From contig CP054180.1 of assembly GCA_015709635.1 (NCBI GenBank), forward strand, positions 2,790,001-2,854,000: a stretch of DNA of 64,000 bases, written 5' to 3'. This DNA is from Gammaproteobacteria bacterium. Its GTDB lineage: Bacteria > Pseudomonadota > Gammaproteobacteria > Burkholderiales > Nitrosomonadaceae. The position numbers were made by a program, and so were the translations under genes. This document shows positions 33,230 to 43,220 of this stretch, in pieces. The notes under the pieces were generated by a model, which saw only the letters and a list, made by a program, of their open reading frames with translations, searched no databases and was not told where the DNA came from. Each line of letters opens with the position of its first letter. Position 1 is the first letter of the stretch.

Positions 33230-33554
33230 ATCGGCCGCGCTCGGCCATTCGACCAATATCATCTGCAAGCTGAAAGACAAACTGGTGTTAATCGTCGGAC
33301 AACCCCAGCGCTGGCCGGCAAGGCGTGGTACTGAACATGAGCGTCAAAGACGGCAAAGTCACATCCGAAGCCGATCTCGAAGTAGCAAAAAAACCGGGTT
33401 AAATTTAAGCTAGCAGCTGCTGCACCTTGCCATCGAAGTCGTTCAATAATAAAAACCGCAATCAGATTCCACGATCAGAATAGGAAAAATCCTACTTTTC
33501 CTTTCTTTGACCTTCAATTCCGCATGTTTAAATTGCAAAATTTGAAAAGCCGAC
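33230..33554. other. Gap between ABC exporter and TonB receptor
   Basis: This stretch of about 325 bases contains the YfiR remnant (33243-33402). The remaining 150 AT-rich bases probably form the promoter region of the TonB receptor/YfiR/kinase operon. A short palindrome (TAGGA-AAAA-TCCTA) lies at 33481-33494. Confidence 0.55.
33243..33402 (+). pseudogene. Frameshifted 3' fragment of a YfiR-like (DUF4154) gene
   Basis: Reading GHSTNIICKLKDKLVLIVGQP in one frame and, after one base in a CCCC run near 33303, SAGRQGVVLNMSVKDGKVTSEAD in the next frame gives the C-terminal half of a YfiR-family protein. Compare the intact copies: SNASLQGVAINMSIKEGKVTFEANI (35675-36235) and NPSAISQGVVINMNLINEKI (47406-47987). 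It ends in TAA at 33400. The 5' half of the gene is absent, replaced by the end of the ABC exporter. It lies just upstream of the first TonB receptor, so the locus once had another module. Confidence 0.75.
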
Positions 33555-35567
33555 TTGCTGATCGTGGCCGCACCGCCAAAAACTCTTCTTGCCAGTAAAA
33601 ATCTTCATGTAAGAAAAAACGTATTGTTATGTTTGTTCTGCATGCAATCGCTGCTGGCTTCCGCCGCAGAGGATCTGGAACAGATGAGTTTGGATCAGTT
33701 GATGAATATCAGGATTGTCGGCGCTTCCAAATACGAGCAAAAACAACAGCAGGTAGCGGCGGCCGTCAGCGTCATCACGCGCAAGGATATCCGGACGTAC
33801 GGCTGGCGTACGCTGAATCAAGCTTTGGCCAGCCTACCCGGCATTCATCCCACCTACGATTATCAATATGAATATCTGGGTACACGCGGACTCGGTCTTC
33901 CAGGAGATTTCAATTCGCGCATACTGATTACCATCAACGGCAACCGCATCAATGACGCCACTTACGACCAAGGACCTACGGGACGCGATTTTCCGCTCGA
34001 TATCGACCTGATCGAGCGGATTGAGTTTATTCCCGGCCCCGGCAGCGCGGTGTATGGCCAGAACGCCATGCTCGGCGTGGTCAATATCGTGACCCGCAAG
34101 GGCGCTGATGTGCAAGGCGCCGAACTGTCGGCGTCATACCAGACGGCTGAAGTTATGCCGCAAGAGCGTGTCACGCTGGGTAAACAATTCGATAATGGTA
34201 CCGATGCACTTATTTCTTTCTCCGGTTTACAGTCGCGCGGCGCGGATCGTTTCTTTGAATTCGGCGACTCCGGCATTTCCGGTATCGCTCACCGCCTGGA
34301 TGGCGAAGATGTTAAGCAGATGTTCGCACGCGCTTCGCATGGCCCGCTGTCGTTCGATTTCGTCTACGGCAACCGGCGCAAGGACGATCCCACCGGTATG
34401 TTCTTTTCCGATCCGCTGGTAGCCGGTCAGTATCAACGCGATCGCCGTCTCAATACACAAATCCAGTACAACGATCATTTTCTCGGCGACACCCTCAACG
34501 TCATGGGCCGGCTGTTTCTTGGTCAATACCGTTACGATAATCCGATATTCTATGGCGGCGAGAAAACCCTTTCCACCGGCCCGAGCGATTGGCATGGCGC
34601 TGAGCTGCGTTTGCTATCGACCGCTTTCACCGATCACAAATTGATGGCGGGATTCGAGTATCAGAACAATACCAGCATCACGCAAACCTTCCAGAACTTT
34701 GATAATCCCGATGAAAATGTGCATATCAAAAGCGCCGTGATACGGCTAGGTGTTTACCTGCAGGACGAATGGCGCATCACCGACACGCTATCCGCCACCA
34801 TCGGCTTGCGTTACGACCATAACGACTGGATCGGCAGTCGCCTGAGCCCGCGCGGCGCGCTGATCTGGCAAGCCACTCCCAAGGCGACATTCAAGGCGCT
34901 CTACGGCCGCGCGCACCGTTCGCCGAATTCGAATGAGCGTGATTATAGTGACGGCATAGCGCAAGTCGCCAACCCGGGATTGCGCAGCGAATATATCGAC
35001 ACTGCCGAGCTGGTCGCGGATTACCTGGCGCAACCGACCTTGAACTTGCGCGCCAGCGTTTACGAATGGGATATGTATCGCCTTATCGCACTCGGTATCG
35101 ATCCGCTCAGCGGACTTTCCCAGTATCAACAAACATCGAAAAAAATGCTGGCCCGGGGCGCGGAATTATCGCTGGATAAAACCTGGGATCAGGGTGCGCG
35201 GTTGCGCGGCAGCTTCGGTATCCAAAATGCCGAACAGCATCACAATCATTTGCCCAATTCTCCGTACTATCTCGGCAAACTGAACTTTTCCGTACCGATT
35301 CCGCTGATCACCGGCTTGCGCGCCGGTTATGAGTTGCAATACTACGGCAAGCGCAAAACCCTGGATGGCTCCAATACCGATGACTATGTTCTTACCAATC
35401 TCAACTTGGTCACCAGCGTTCCGCAATTGAAAGGCTTGGAAGCTTCGCTCAGTGTTTATAATCTGCTCAATGAGAATTATCAGCACCCGGCTGCCGATAC
35501 CAATTGGCAGAATACGTTCTTGCAACCGGGCCGTACCGTGCGATTCAGACTGGATTACCGTTTTTGA
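33555..35567 (+). CDS. TonB-dependent receptor of the YfiR-kinase locus
   Basis: The 670-residue protein has a signal peptide (LLCLFCMQSLLASAAED) and the segment MSLDQLMNIRIVGASKYEQ that replaces a classical TonB box. A plug domain (AAAVSVITRKDIRTYGWRTLNQALASLPGI ... GPGSAVYGQNAMLGVVNIVTRKG) and a beta barrel ending in Phe (FRLDYRF) follow. The start is uncertain: TTG 33555 or GTG 33564, as no in-frame ATG precedes the signal peptide. It is likely first in an operon with a YfiR-like protein and a hybrid kinase, so it may act as an outer-membrane sensor or supplier rather than a simple importer. The ligand is unknown. Confidence 0.85.
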   Translation: MLIVAAPPKTLLASKNLHVRKNVLLCLFCMQSLLASAAEDLEQMSLDQLMNIRIVGASKYEQKQQQVAAAVSVITRKDIRTYGWRTLNQALASLPGIHPTYDYQYEYLGTRGLGLPGDFNSRILITINGNRINDATYDQGPTGRDFPLDIDLIERIEFIPGPGSAVYGQNAMLGVVNIVTRKGADVQGAELSASYQTAEVMPQERVTLGKQFDNGTDALISFSGLQSRGADRFFEFGDSGISGIAHRLDGEDVKQMFARASHGPLSFDFVYGNRRKDDPTGMFFSDPLVAGQYQRDRRLNTQIQYNDHFLGDTLNVMGRLFLGQYRYDNPIFYGGEKTLSTGPSDWHGAELRLLSTAFTDHKLMAGFEYQNNTSITQTFQNFDNPDENVHIKSAVIRLGVYLQDEWRITDTLSATIGLRYDHNDWIGSRLSPRGALIWQATPKATFKALYGRAHRSPNSNERDYSDGIAQVANPGLRSEYIDTAELVADYLAQPTLNLRASVYEWDMYRLIALGIDPLSGLSQYQQTSKKMLARGAELSLDKTWDQGARLRGSFGIQNAEQHHNHLPNSPYYLGKLNFSVPIPLITGLRAGYELQYYGKRKTLDGSNTDDYVLTNLNLVTSVPQLKGLEASLSVYNLLNENYQHPAADTNWQNTFLQPGRTVRFRLDYRF

Positions 35568-35674
35568 ATGTGTGACACTATGATGAACCTGTCAAAGAAT
35601 ATCCGCCTGCAAGCGCAACGCATCGTCAAGGCTAGCGCTACGCTCGGCCGCATGTCAGGAATGCGGGATTAGGG

Positions 35675-36235
35675 ATGCAGGAAACGGCAATTTGCAACCG
35701 GCATCGATCATTACTGCACCATTTTGCGATTTTATTGCCGTATTACATCGCACTGCTGATCCACGCGCCTTTGATTCATGCGGAACAGCCGTCGGAATAC
35801 CGGTTGAAAGTTGCTTTCCTTTATAATTTCATTGCTTATACGGAATGGCCGGAACGGCAAAGCATCAGTCTGAATTTTTGTATCTATGGAGACGATCCAT
35901 TTGGTGAACATTTGCAACATTTACGCGGTAAAAAAACCAACGAACGGGAAATCGTGATTCAGTATATAAAAAATATTGAAGACCTTGCCGCTTGTCAGGT
36001 CGTTTTTATTTCCCGTTCCATGGTTCACAATTTGAACGCCATCCTCAATCAATTAAACGAGAAGCCGATATTAACCGTCAGTGACAGCCCCAATGCCAGT
36101 CTGCAAGGCGTCGCAATCAACATGTCTATCAAAGAGGGTAAAGTAACATTCGAAGCCAATATCGCCAGCGCGAAAAGAAATGGCTTAAAGCTCAGCTCTC
36201 AATTACTACGTTTCGCCAGTGAGGTATATCAATAA
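35675..36235 (+). CDS. YfiR-like periplasmic protein (DUF4154)
   Basis: The 186-residue protein has an N-terminal signal or anchor (FAILLPYYIALLIHAPLIHAEQ) and the DUF4154 core. That core contains YRLKVAFLYNFIAYTEWPE, LNFCIYGDDPFGEHL, ACQVVFIS and LTVSDSPNASLQGVAINM. YfiR in Pseudomonas binds the periplasmic CHASE8 domain of the diguanylate cyclase YfiN and represses it. Here the downstream partner with a CHASE8-like sensor is a histidine kinase, so the target is probably that kinase (inference). The stop overlaps the kinase ATG by one base (TAATG). Confidence 0.88.
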   Translation: MQETAICNRHRSLLHHFAILLPYYIALLIHAPLIHAEQPSEYRLKVAFLYNFIAYTEWPERQSISLNFCIYGDDPFGEHLQHLRGKKTNEREIVIQYIKNIEDLAACQVVFISRSMVHNLNAILNQLNEKPILTVSDSPNASLQGVAINMSIKEGKVTFEANIASAKRNGLKLSSQLLRFASEVYQ

Positions 36236-39003
36236 TGAAGAGTTCACCATCGGCCGCCGTGACATTGACATTGCGCGCCAAACTGCAGCACATCAGCTTT
36301 GTCACACAGAGCACAGCGATGCTGCTGGTTGCGATATTGGTCATTTTAAGCAGCTTTTTCATCAGCTTCTACTCTTTATTACAAACCAGTCAATCAACTG
36401 CAAAACTGCTGGCCGAAAATGCCGTGGCAACCTTGATGTTTCAAGACACGAACACGGCAAAAACACTGCTGCATTCGTTGAACAATACGCGCGAAGTTCA
36501 AGCGGCGGCTATTTACACGGCAGAAAAAAAACAATTCGTGCAATATTCGGCTGAGGGTAAATTACTCCCCGGAACGGTGGAATTCCTGAGCGAAAACTAT
36601 ACGACGAATATCGATTCGCTAACGATTACCCAACCCATTCACTTCAATGATCAGCTGTTGGGCGGCCTTTACCTGGAAATAACCTTATCGCCGCTGTATT
36701 GGCAAATCTTGGGATATATCGTCATCACCCTCGCTGCCGCCGTGATCGCCTTATTCATCGCCAATCTAATGCTGCAGCGGCTTAACCGCTCCGTGCTGGA
36801 TCCCCTCAACGATCTTTCCTCTGTCATGGAGCACGTCACCAGCAAGGCGGATTATACGACCCGGCTGGAACCGGGCGCGATTGCCGAATTGAATACGCTT
36901 TCAAAGGGATTCAATAGCATGCTGGAAATGATTCAAGAACGAGATGTGAAGCTTGCCAACCATCTGGATCACCTCGAAGATGAAGTCGCCAAAAGAACAG
37001 CGGAACTGGTACTCGCCAAGGAATCGGCGGAAGCCGCGAGCAAAGCCAAAAGTGAATTTCTGGCCACCATGAGCCACGAGATCCGCACACCGATGAACGG
37101 TATTCTGGGTATGACCGAATTACTACTGGACACGGATCTGGACAAGGATCAACGCCGTTTTGCCGAAACCGTTCAGGGCTCAGGCCAGCACCTCTTGGGT
37201 ATCATCAATGACATTCTTGATTTTTCCAAGATCGAATCGGATCACATGGAGTTGGAAATCATCGACTTCGATCTGGTTAAAATGGTCGAAGATACACTGG
37301 CAATGTTTGCGCAATCTGCCGACAAAAAAAACCTGGAACTGGCGGCGCAGTTTATTCCTCCCAATGTCGCTTTCATGGTGCGGGGCGATTCGTTCCGGTT
37401 GCGTCAGGTCATCGCAAATCTGCTCAACAATGCCATCAAGTTCACCGCCGAAGGTGAGGTAGTGATCCGCACCAAACTGACTGACGAATCCGACACCATG
37501 GCCGATATCAGCATATGTGTCGAAGACACCGGCATTGGTATTCCAGCGGAATATCACGAAAAGATTTTTCAGCACTTCGCTCAGGCGGATGGTTCCACAA
37601 CCCGCCAATATGGCGGAACCGGGCTTGGACTTACGATCTGTAAGCGATTGCTGGAACTGATGGGAGGCGACATTCATGTGGAAAGCTCGCCAGGACAAGG
37701 TTCCAAGTTCTGGCTTCACTTACAATTGGAAAAATCGCAGCTGGAGCACAACCACTCCCTCGATATGGCCGATTTAGCGGGCATCCGGGTATTGATTGTC
37801 GACGACAATCATACAAACCGGGAAATACTCAAGATCCAATTGCAGAACCAGAGAATTAACGTCGTTTGTGCCACTGATGGCGAGCAAGCGCTCATGTTCA
37901 TGAGGCAGTCCTTGGATAACAACAAACCGTTTCATTTGGCCATACTCGATATGCACATGCCTAAAATGAACGGTTTGGAACTGGCGGATACAATCTATAT
38001 GCATCCCGGCATGCGCAAAACCCGCATGATGATGCTGACTTCAACGCATGGCGACGCCAGTCAACTGGAAAGACAAAGTACCGGTATTTTGCGCTGCGTG
38101 AACAAACCCATCCGCCAAAAAGAACTTTTTGAAATTATCCATGAAGTAATGGGACGTAATCTTACTGATCCCGCCAAGGAACCAGCGAGTACGCAAGACT
38201 CACTGCCTCTGGTCGCACCGGTCATCAACGGTAAAATTCTGGTCGCCGAAGACAATCCGGTAAACCAGGAAGTAGCCAAAGCGATGCTGGCCAGACTCGG
38301 CATGGAGACGACCATTGCAAACGATGGCAAACACGCGGTGGAACTTGTCTACAACCATCCATACGATATTATTCTAATGGATTGTCAAATGCCGGTAATG
38401 GACGGTTTCGAGGCAACCTCGCAAATCCGCAAGCGCTTTAGCGATATCCCGATCATTGCGCTCACCGCGAATGCAACCGAGGATGATCGCACCCATTGCT
38501 TAAACGCCGGAATGAATGATTTTCTTTCCAAACCCTATTCAATCGATCAATTACAACAAAAAATCACGGATTGGCTTGCGAAAGGAAAAAGTAACCTGCC
38601 GAATGCTGTAAAATTAGAAGCTGTTGAAATAAAACACGAAGATAATGCTATGCCTGCACTCAACCCGGCACGTCTTAATCAAATTCGCGAGCTTGACTCA
38701 TCCGGCGGCGATAGTTTGCTGCATAAAATCCTGCAAGCATTCCTCGACTCGGCTGAAACGAATATGCGTCAGCTCGAGCAGGCCATCTTGAACAGTGATG
38801 CCGATAGTCTGCGTCAAACGGCCCATGCATTAAAATCCAGTTCGGGAAATATCGGAGCCGAAAGCTTATCCGCTATTTTCAAACAACTGGAAGCGGATGG
38901 ACGATCGGGAGAACTCGTTCACGCCAAAACCCTGCAAGCGAACGTGCAACGGCAGTACCAATGTGTAATCGCCGAGATTAGAGAGCTACTCACTCCATCG
39001 TGA
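36235..39003 (+). CDS. Hybrid histidine kinase with CHASE8-like sensor, two REC and HPt
   Basis: The 922-residue protein has TM1 (about 26-48), a periplasmic CHASE8-like domain (about 50-155, TAKLLAENAVATLMFQDTNTAKTLL), TM2 (about 157-180), HAMP and a short coiled coil. HisKA carries His281 (SHEIRTPMNG), and the HATPase has GTGLGLTICKRLLELMGG. REC1 has Asp572, REC2 has Asp716 and the HPt has His864 (TAHALKSSSG). This BarA-type layout is a full phosphorelay. All phospho-acceptor residues are present. Its sensor resembles that of YfiN, fitting control by the adjacent YfiR-like protein. It overlaps both neighbours (TAATG; GTGA), so the four genes are translationally coupled. Confidence 0.9.
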   Translation: MKSSPSAAVTLTLRAKLQHISFVTQSTAMLLVAILVILSSFFISFYSLLQTSQSTAKLLAENAVATLMFQDTNTAKTLLHSLNNTREVQAAAIYTAEKKQFVQYSAEGKLLPGTVEFLSENYTTNIDSLTITQPIHFNDQLLGGLYLEITLSPLYWQILGYIVITLAAAVIALFIANLMLQRLNRSVLDPLNDLSSVMEHVTSKADYTTRLEPGAIAELNTLSKGFNSMLEMIQERDVKLANHLDHLEDEVAKRTAELVLAKESAEAASKAKSEFLATMSHEIRTPMNGILGMTELLLDTDLDKDQRRFAETVQGSGQHLLGIINDILDFSKIESDHMELEIIDFDLVKMVEDTLAMFAQSADKKNLELAAQFIPPNVAFMVRGDSFRLRQVIANLLNNAIKFTAEGEVVIRTKLTDESDTMADISICVEDTGIGIPAEYHEKIFQHFAQADGSTTRQYGGTGLGLTICKRLLELMGGDIHVESSPGQGSKFWLHLQLEKSQLEHNHSLDMADLAGIRVLIVDDNHTNREILKIQLQNQRINVVCATDGEQALMFMRQSLDNNKPFHLAILDMHMPKMNGLELADTIYMHPGMRKTRMMMLTSTHGDASQLERQSTGILRCVNKPIRQKELFEIIHEVMGRNLTDPAKEPASTQDSLPLVAPVINGKILVAEDNPVNQEVAKAMLARLGMETTIANDGKHAVELVYNHPYDIILMDCQMPVMDGFEATSQIRKRFSDIPIIALTANATEDDRTHCLNAGMNDFLSKPYSIDQLQQKITDWLAKGKSNLPNAVKLEAVEIKHEDNAMPALNPARLNQIRELDSSGGDSLLHKILQAFLDSAETNMRQLEQAILNSDADSLRQTAHALKSSSGNIGAESLSAIFKQLEADGRSGELVHAKTLQANVQRQYQCVIAEIRELLTPS

Positions 39004-41120
39004 CAACAGAATCTTTCAGAATTTTACTGGCCGATGATGATGCGACGGTCAGGCTGCTCATGCAAGCCGCTTTGGAAAAAGCAGGTTTCGAGGTCATTGT
39101 GGCGTGCGATGGCACAGAAGCCATCCGCTTGTTTGAAACAGCGCCTGCGGATATGGTCATGCTGGATGTCGAAATGCCCGGCATGGATGGCTATCAGGTT
39201 TGTTCGTACTTACGGGAAAAAATTGGCGACGAATTGCCCATCATGATGGTGACCGGAATGGACGATATGCAATCGATCAACCATGCCTTCGAAGCCGGCG
39301 CGACGGACTTTATCGCCAAACCCATTAACTGGAATTTGATCGCTTACCGCATCTTGTATTTACGGCGCGGTTATTTGAACATGCTCGCGCTCAAAGTTGC
39401 CAATGCGCGCAACAAAGCGATTTTTAGCGCCATTCCCGATACCATGTTCATTCTGAATGAGAAAAGCACGATCATCGATATCTGCAGTCATCCGGACAAC
39501 ACGCCCTGGCTGACCACCGGAGCGGAAAATGTCTTAAGCCAAAGCTTGCCGGAAGAAATCGCCAACCTTTATCAGAGTGCCGCTGACCGGGCACACAATC
39601 ACGGCACGGTAGAACTTTTCGAATACCCGCTCAAACTGGCCGGCGATAAGACCAGATACTATGAAAACCGCATTGTCGCTATCGATCCTCAGGAAACACT
39701 GTGCTTGGTTCGCGACATTACCGAACGTAAAGACTCCGAAAGCAAGATATTTCACCTCGCTTATTTTGATAATCTGACCGGATTACCCAATCGCCAATCC
39801 TTTATGGAACGCTTGGAAGGTGAAATCAAGCGTGCGAAATATACCGGCAATAAGTTAGCGGTGCTTTTTCTCGACTTGGATGGCTTCAAAAGTATCAACG
39901 ACACCATGGGACACAATACCGGGGATATCGTCCTGCAATGGGCCGCGGAACGGTTGCAAAGCAGCACGCGGCCTTCCGACTTCGTGTCGCGCAACAGTAC
40001 CGATCAATCGGAAGTTAAGCTGGCCCGCCTCGGCGGCGACGAATTCACCGTCGTCATCCCGAATCTCTCGCGCACGGAAGACGCGCTAATTCTGGCGCAC
40101 AGGATCCGTGAAGCCATGCGCCGTCCTTTTCACCTTGAAAGCCGTGATGTCGTGCTGACCGCAAGCATCGGCATCGCCCTCTATCCGGATGACGGCGCAG
40201 ACGCGGAAACCTTGCTCAAGCATGCGGATACGGCTATGTATCACGCTAAAAACGAAGGCCGGGATAATTGCCAGTTCTATAACATCGACCTGACGTCTCA
40301 AGCCGAGAAACGCATGCATCTGGAAAATGATTTACGCAATGCCTTGCAGCAAAATGAATTTTACCTCGTCTATCAGCCGCAGCTGGACGTTACCGAAGAA
40401 AGTTTTTTATCGGCGGAAGCGCTTATCCGTTGGCAGCATCCGAAACAAGGATTGATCTCGCCTGTCGACTTCATTCCGCTGGCGGAAGAAAACGGTTTAA
40501 TCATCCCCATTGGGGAGTGGGTACTGCGAACAGCCTGCACCGAAGCCGCACGATGGCACCAAAACGGCCAATCCTTGCAGGTTGCCGTCAATCTGTCACC
40601 GCTGCAAATCAAAAACCCCGACTTCGTCCGGAATGTCCTCGATATTCTGCATGAAACCGGTTTTCCGCCCGATAAGCTGGTGCTGGAAATTACCGAAGGT
40701 GCATTGATGGAGCATAGCGAAAATACGTTGGCCACACTGCTGGCGCTGCGCGAACATCATATCCAAATCGCCCTGGATGATTTCGGCACAGGCTATTCCT
40801 CCATGAATTATCTAAAACGGTTGCCCATCAATCACATCAAGGTGGATCAAAGCTTCGTGCGCGGCTTGCAAGATAACAAAGAAAATCTCGCGATTGTCCG
40901 AGCCATTATTTCCTTATCGAAGAATCTCGGTTTTTCCGTCACTGCCGAAGGCATCGAATCATTGAATCAAGCCCGGATTTTGAAATACTTCGGCTGCGAA
41001 ACGTTGCAAGGCTACTATTTTAGCGAGCCGATCACAATACAAGAGATGCTTGCGCTCACCGACAAGCAATGGGCCATCCAAGCGCTCAAGCCCCCTGGAG
41101 TCAATCATGAAAGTAGCTGA
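39000..41120 (+). CDS. Response regulator with GGDEF and EAL domains
   Basis: The 706-residue protein has a REC domain with Asp56 (VMLDVEMPGMDGYQ) and a PAS-like middle (residues 140-245). A GGDEF domain with intact GGDEF at 345-349 and an EAL domain with EAL at 473-475 follow (plus DDFGTGYSS). Both c-di-GMP synthesis and degradation motifs are intact, so it may be bifunctional. It starts with GTG at 39000, overlapping the kinase stop by 4 bases. It is a likely output of the upstream phosphorelay (HPt to REC), but that is inference. Confidence 0.9.
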   Translation: MTTESFRILLADDDATVRLLMQAALEKAGFEVIVACDGTEAIRLFETAPADMVMLDVEMPGMDGYQVCSYLREKIGDELPIMMVTGMDDMQSINHAFEAGATDFIAKPINWNLIAYRILYLRRGYLNMLALKVANARNKAIFSAIPDTMFILNEKSTIIDICSHPDNTPWLTTGAENVLSQSLPEEIANLYQSAADRAHNHGTVELFEYPLKLAGDKTRYYENRIVAIDPQETLCLVRDITERKDSESKIFHLAYFDNLTGLPNRQSFMERLEGEIKRAKYTGNKLAVLFLDLDGFKSINDTMGHNTGDIVLQWAAERLQSSTRPSDFVSRNSTDQSEVKLARLGGDEFTVVIPNLSRTEDALILAHRIREAMRRPFHLESRDVVLTASIGIALYPDDGADAETLLKHADTAMYHAKNEGRDNCQFYNIDLTSQAEKRMHLENDLRNALQQNEFYLVYQPQLDVTEESFLSAEALIRWQHPKQGLISPVDFIPLAEENGLIIPIGEWVLRTACTEAARWHQNGQSLQVAVNLSPLQIKNPDFVRNVLDILHETGFPPDKLVLEITEGALMEHSENTLATLLALREHHIQIALDDFGTGYSSMNYLKRLPINHIKVDQSFVRGLQDNKENLAIVRAIISLSKNLGFSVTAEGIESLNQARILKYFGCETLQGYYFSEPITIQEMLALTDKQWAIQALKPPGVNHESS

Positions 41121-43050
41121 CCTCAACCAGCTGAACATCACCACCGCCTTGCCAAGCCCGAAGGGTGTGGCGCTCGCACTTCTGGAAGCTTGCCGGCAGG
41201 AAGATGTCACCATCACTGAAATAACCAAATTGATTCAAACCGACCCGGCGCTTTCGGGTCGCCTGATTCAGCGCGCCAATGCTACCAAACAAACGGCACG
41301 CCCGGTTTCGTCGATTTCCGACGCGGTATCCCGTGTCGGCCTCACTGCCGTCAAGCAACTGGCGATGGGTTTCTCATTGATCGATCAATATCAGCATGGC
41401 TCCAGCAAGGGATTTGATTACCAGGCGTTTTGGTCGCACTCGCTGCTAATGGCGATTGCCATGCAGGAACTGGGCAAAGTGACGCGCGTGAGCGCTCCCG
41501 ATGAGTTATTTGCCTGTGGACTGATGATGCGGATCGGTTGTTTAGCGCTGGCGACGATTTATCCGGATAAGTATTCCGAGCTGCTACAAGATCAAACATC
41601 CGACACTCCGTTGAGTCAACTGGAACAGCAGTATTTACAGACCGACCATAACGAATTGACGGCCGCCATGCTGATCAATTTCGGTTTTCCTACGATCTTT
41701 GTTGAATCCATTTACTATCATGAAATTCCGGAGGAATCCGGTTTTTCCGAAGGCTCCCGCCCGTACCAGATTGTACATTTGCTGTATTTGGCCAAACAAA
41801 TCGCCGATTTCGCTGTAACCGAGGAATGTAAACGCAACCAGCATATTTCCCAGTTGATTCTGCTGGGTGGAAAAATCGGCTTGGATACCGAAACATTCGG
41901 CGCCTTCATCGACCAAATCGTACAAGAATGGCATGCCTGGGGGGAAATACTCAAGATTCCGGTAACGGATTTTCCTCATTCATTCCAAAAAATGATGAAT
42001 GCTTCCGCGCCGCGTCCGGAAAATGCCACGAATGCCGCCTCGCTGCGTATCCTGCTGGTGGAAGACGATCCGTCAAGCCTGATTCTGACCAAGGAATTGC
42101 TCTCCAACGTACTCGGCCACACCGTCTTCACCACCAGTGACGGTCAGCAAGCATTGGCGCTGGCAATGGAAATTCTGCCGCATATCGTCATCACCGACTG
42201 GATGATGCCGGTCATGAACGGACTCGAATTAACCAAATCCCTGCGCACGACCGAATGGGGACAAAATCTATATGTCATCATGCTCACCAGCATAGAAGAT
42301 GAAGAAGAAGTCATCAAAGCGTTCGATGCGGGCGTGGACGATTACATCACCAAGCCGATCAATATACGCGCCTTCCGTGCCCGCCTGCGGGCAGCCTGGC
42401 ATTACCGGCAACTGCAGGAATCATGGGAACGCGATCGCGAACAACTCAAGCATTTTGCCGCTGAACTGGCGGTCACCAATCGCAAGCTGGAATACTTCGC
42501 CTTGACCGACATGCTGACGGAATTGCCGAACCGGCGTTCCGGTATGGAAGCATTGGCGGAAACCTGGAGCGTCGCCAATCGCTCCGGCCAGCTGATGGCG
42601 GTTATGCTCCTCGACATCGATCATTTCAAAGCAATCAATGATAACTACGGTCATGCGATCGGCGATAAGGTACTGAAAGAAATATCCGCGATCATCCGCA
42701 AAACCGCCCGCAAAGGCGATACTTTTTGCCGCATGGGGGGAGAGGAATTCTTGGTCGTCTGCCAACTCGGCAATTCGGATGCCAAGTCGGTCATTCTTTT
42801 CGCTGAAAGGCTGCGACTACAAATCAGTCAACAACAAATCAACATCGGTGAAATTCATATCCAGATTACGATCAGCATCGGTGTGGCGTTAAAAGAACCC
42901 GGCATGAAAAGCGAAGATCATTTGGTCAATGCGGCCGACAAAGCGCTCTATGCTGCCAAAAACGCCGGGAGAAACCGGGTTTTTCTGACACTCAAAAACA
43001 GACTCTTGCCTGCGCCGACCATCATCGACAAACCACCGGTTAAATCCTAA
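41107..43050 (+). CDS. HDOD-REC-GGDEF response regulator
   Basis: The 647-residue protein has an N-terminal HDOD domain (about 5-220, with HDOD pattern LIQTDPALSGRLIQRAN). A REC domain (about 310-430, Asp364 in IVITDWMMPVMNG) and a diguanylate cyclase domain with GGEEF at 544-548 follow. The ATG at 41107 overlaps the previous stop by 14 bases and has CTGGAG upstream; the longer frame to 41050 is rejected. It is probably the second c-di-GMP output of the locus. Confidence 0.9.
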   Translation: MKVADLNQLNITTALPSPKGVALALLEACRQEDVTITEITKLIQTDPALSGRLIQRANATKQTARPVSSISDAVSRVGLTAVKQLAMGFSLIDQYQHGSSKGFDYQAFWSHSLLMAIAMQELGKVTRVSAPDELFACGLMMRIGCLALATIYPDKYSELLQDQTSDTPLSQLEQQYLQTDHNELTAAMLINFGFPTIFVESIYYHEIPEESGFSEGSRPYQIVHLLYLAKQIADFAVTEECKRNQHISQLILLGGKIGLDTETFGAFIDQIVQEWHAWGEILKIPVTDFPHSFQKMMNASAPRPENATNAASLRILLVEDDPSSLILTKELLSNVLGHTVFTTSDGQQALALAMEILPHIVITDWMMPVMNGLELTKSLRTTEWGQNLYVIMLTSIEDEEEVIKAFDAGVDDYITKPINIRAFRARLRAAWHYRQLQESWERDREQLKHFAAELAVTNRKLEYFALTDMLTELPNRRSGMEALAETWSVANRSGQLMAVMLLDIDHFKAINDNYGHAIGDKVLKEISAIIRKTARKGDTFCRMGGEEFLVVCQLGNSDAKSVILFAERLRLQISQQQINIGEIHIQITISIGVALKEPGMKSEDHLVNAADKALYAAKNAGRNRVFLTLKNRLLPAPTIIDKPPVKS

Positions 43051-43220
43051 CCCGACAATTTTTCTCAATTTTTGGAAAACAAACCTGAATTTGCCGTAAT
43101 TCACGCTTTGCAGAACTAACTGACAAGGTATCATGGCGATTTCTGACAAAAATGCCGCTTGTTAAGACCAGCACATTCTACGTAACAGCATCCTCCGGAA
43201 ATTAACAACTCGTGATTTTG

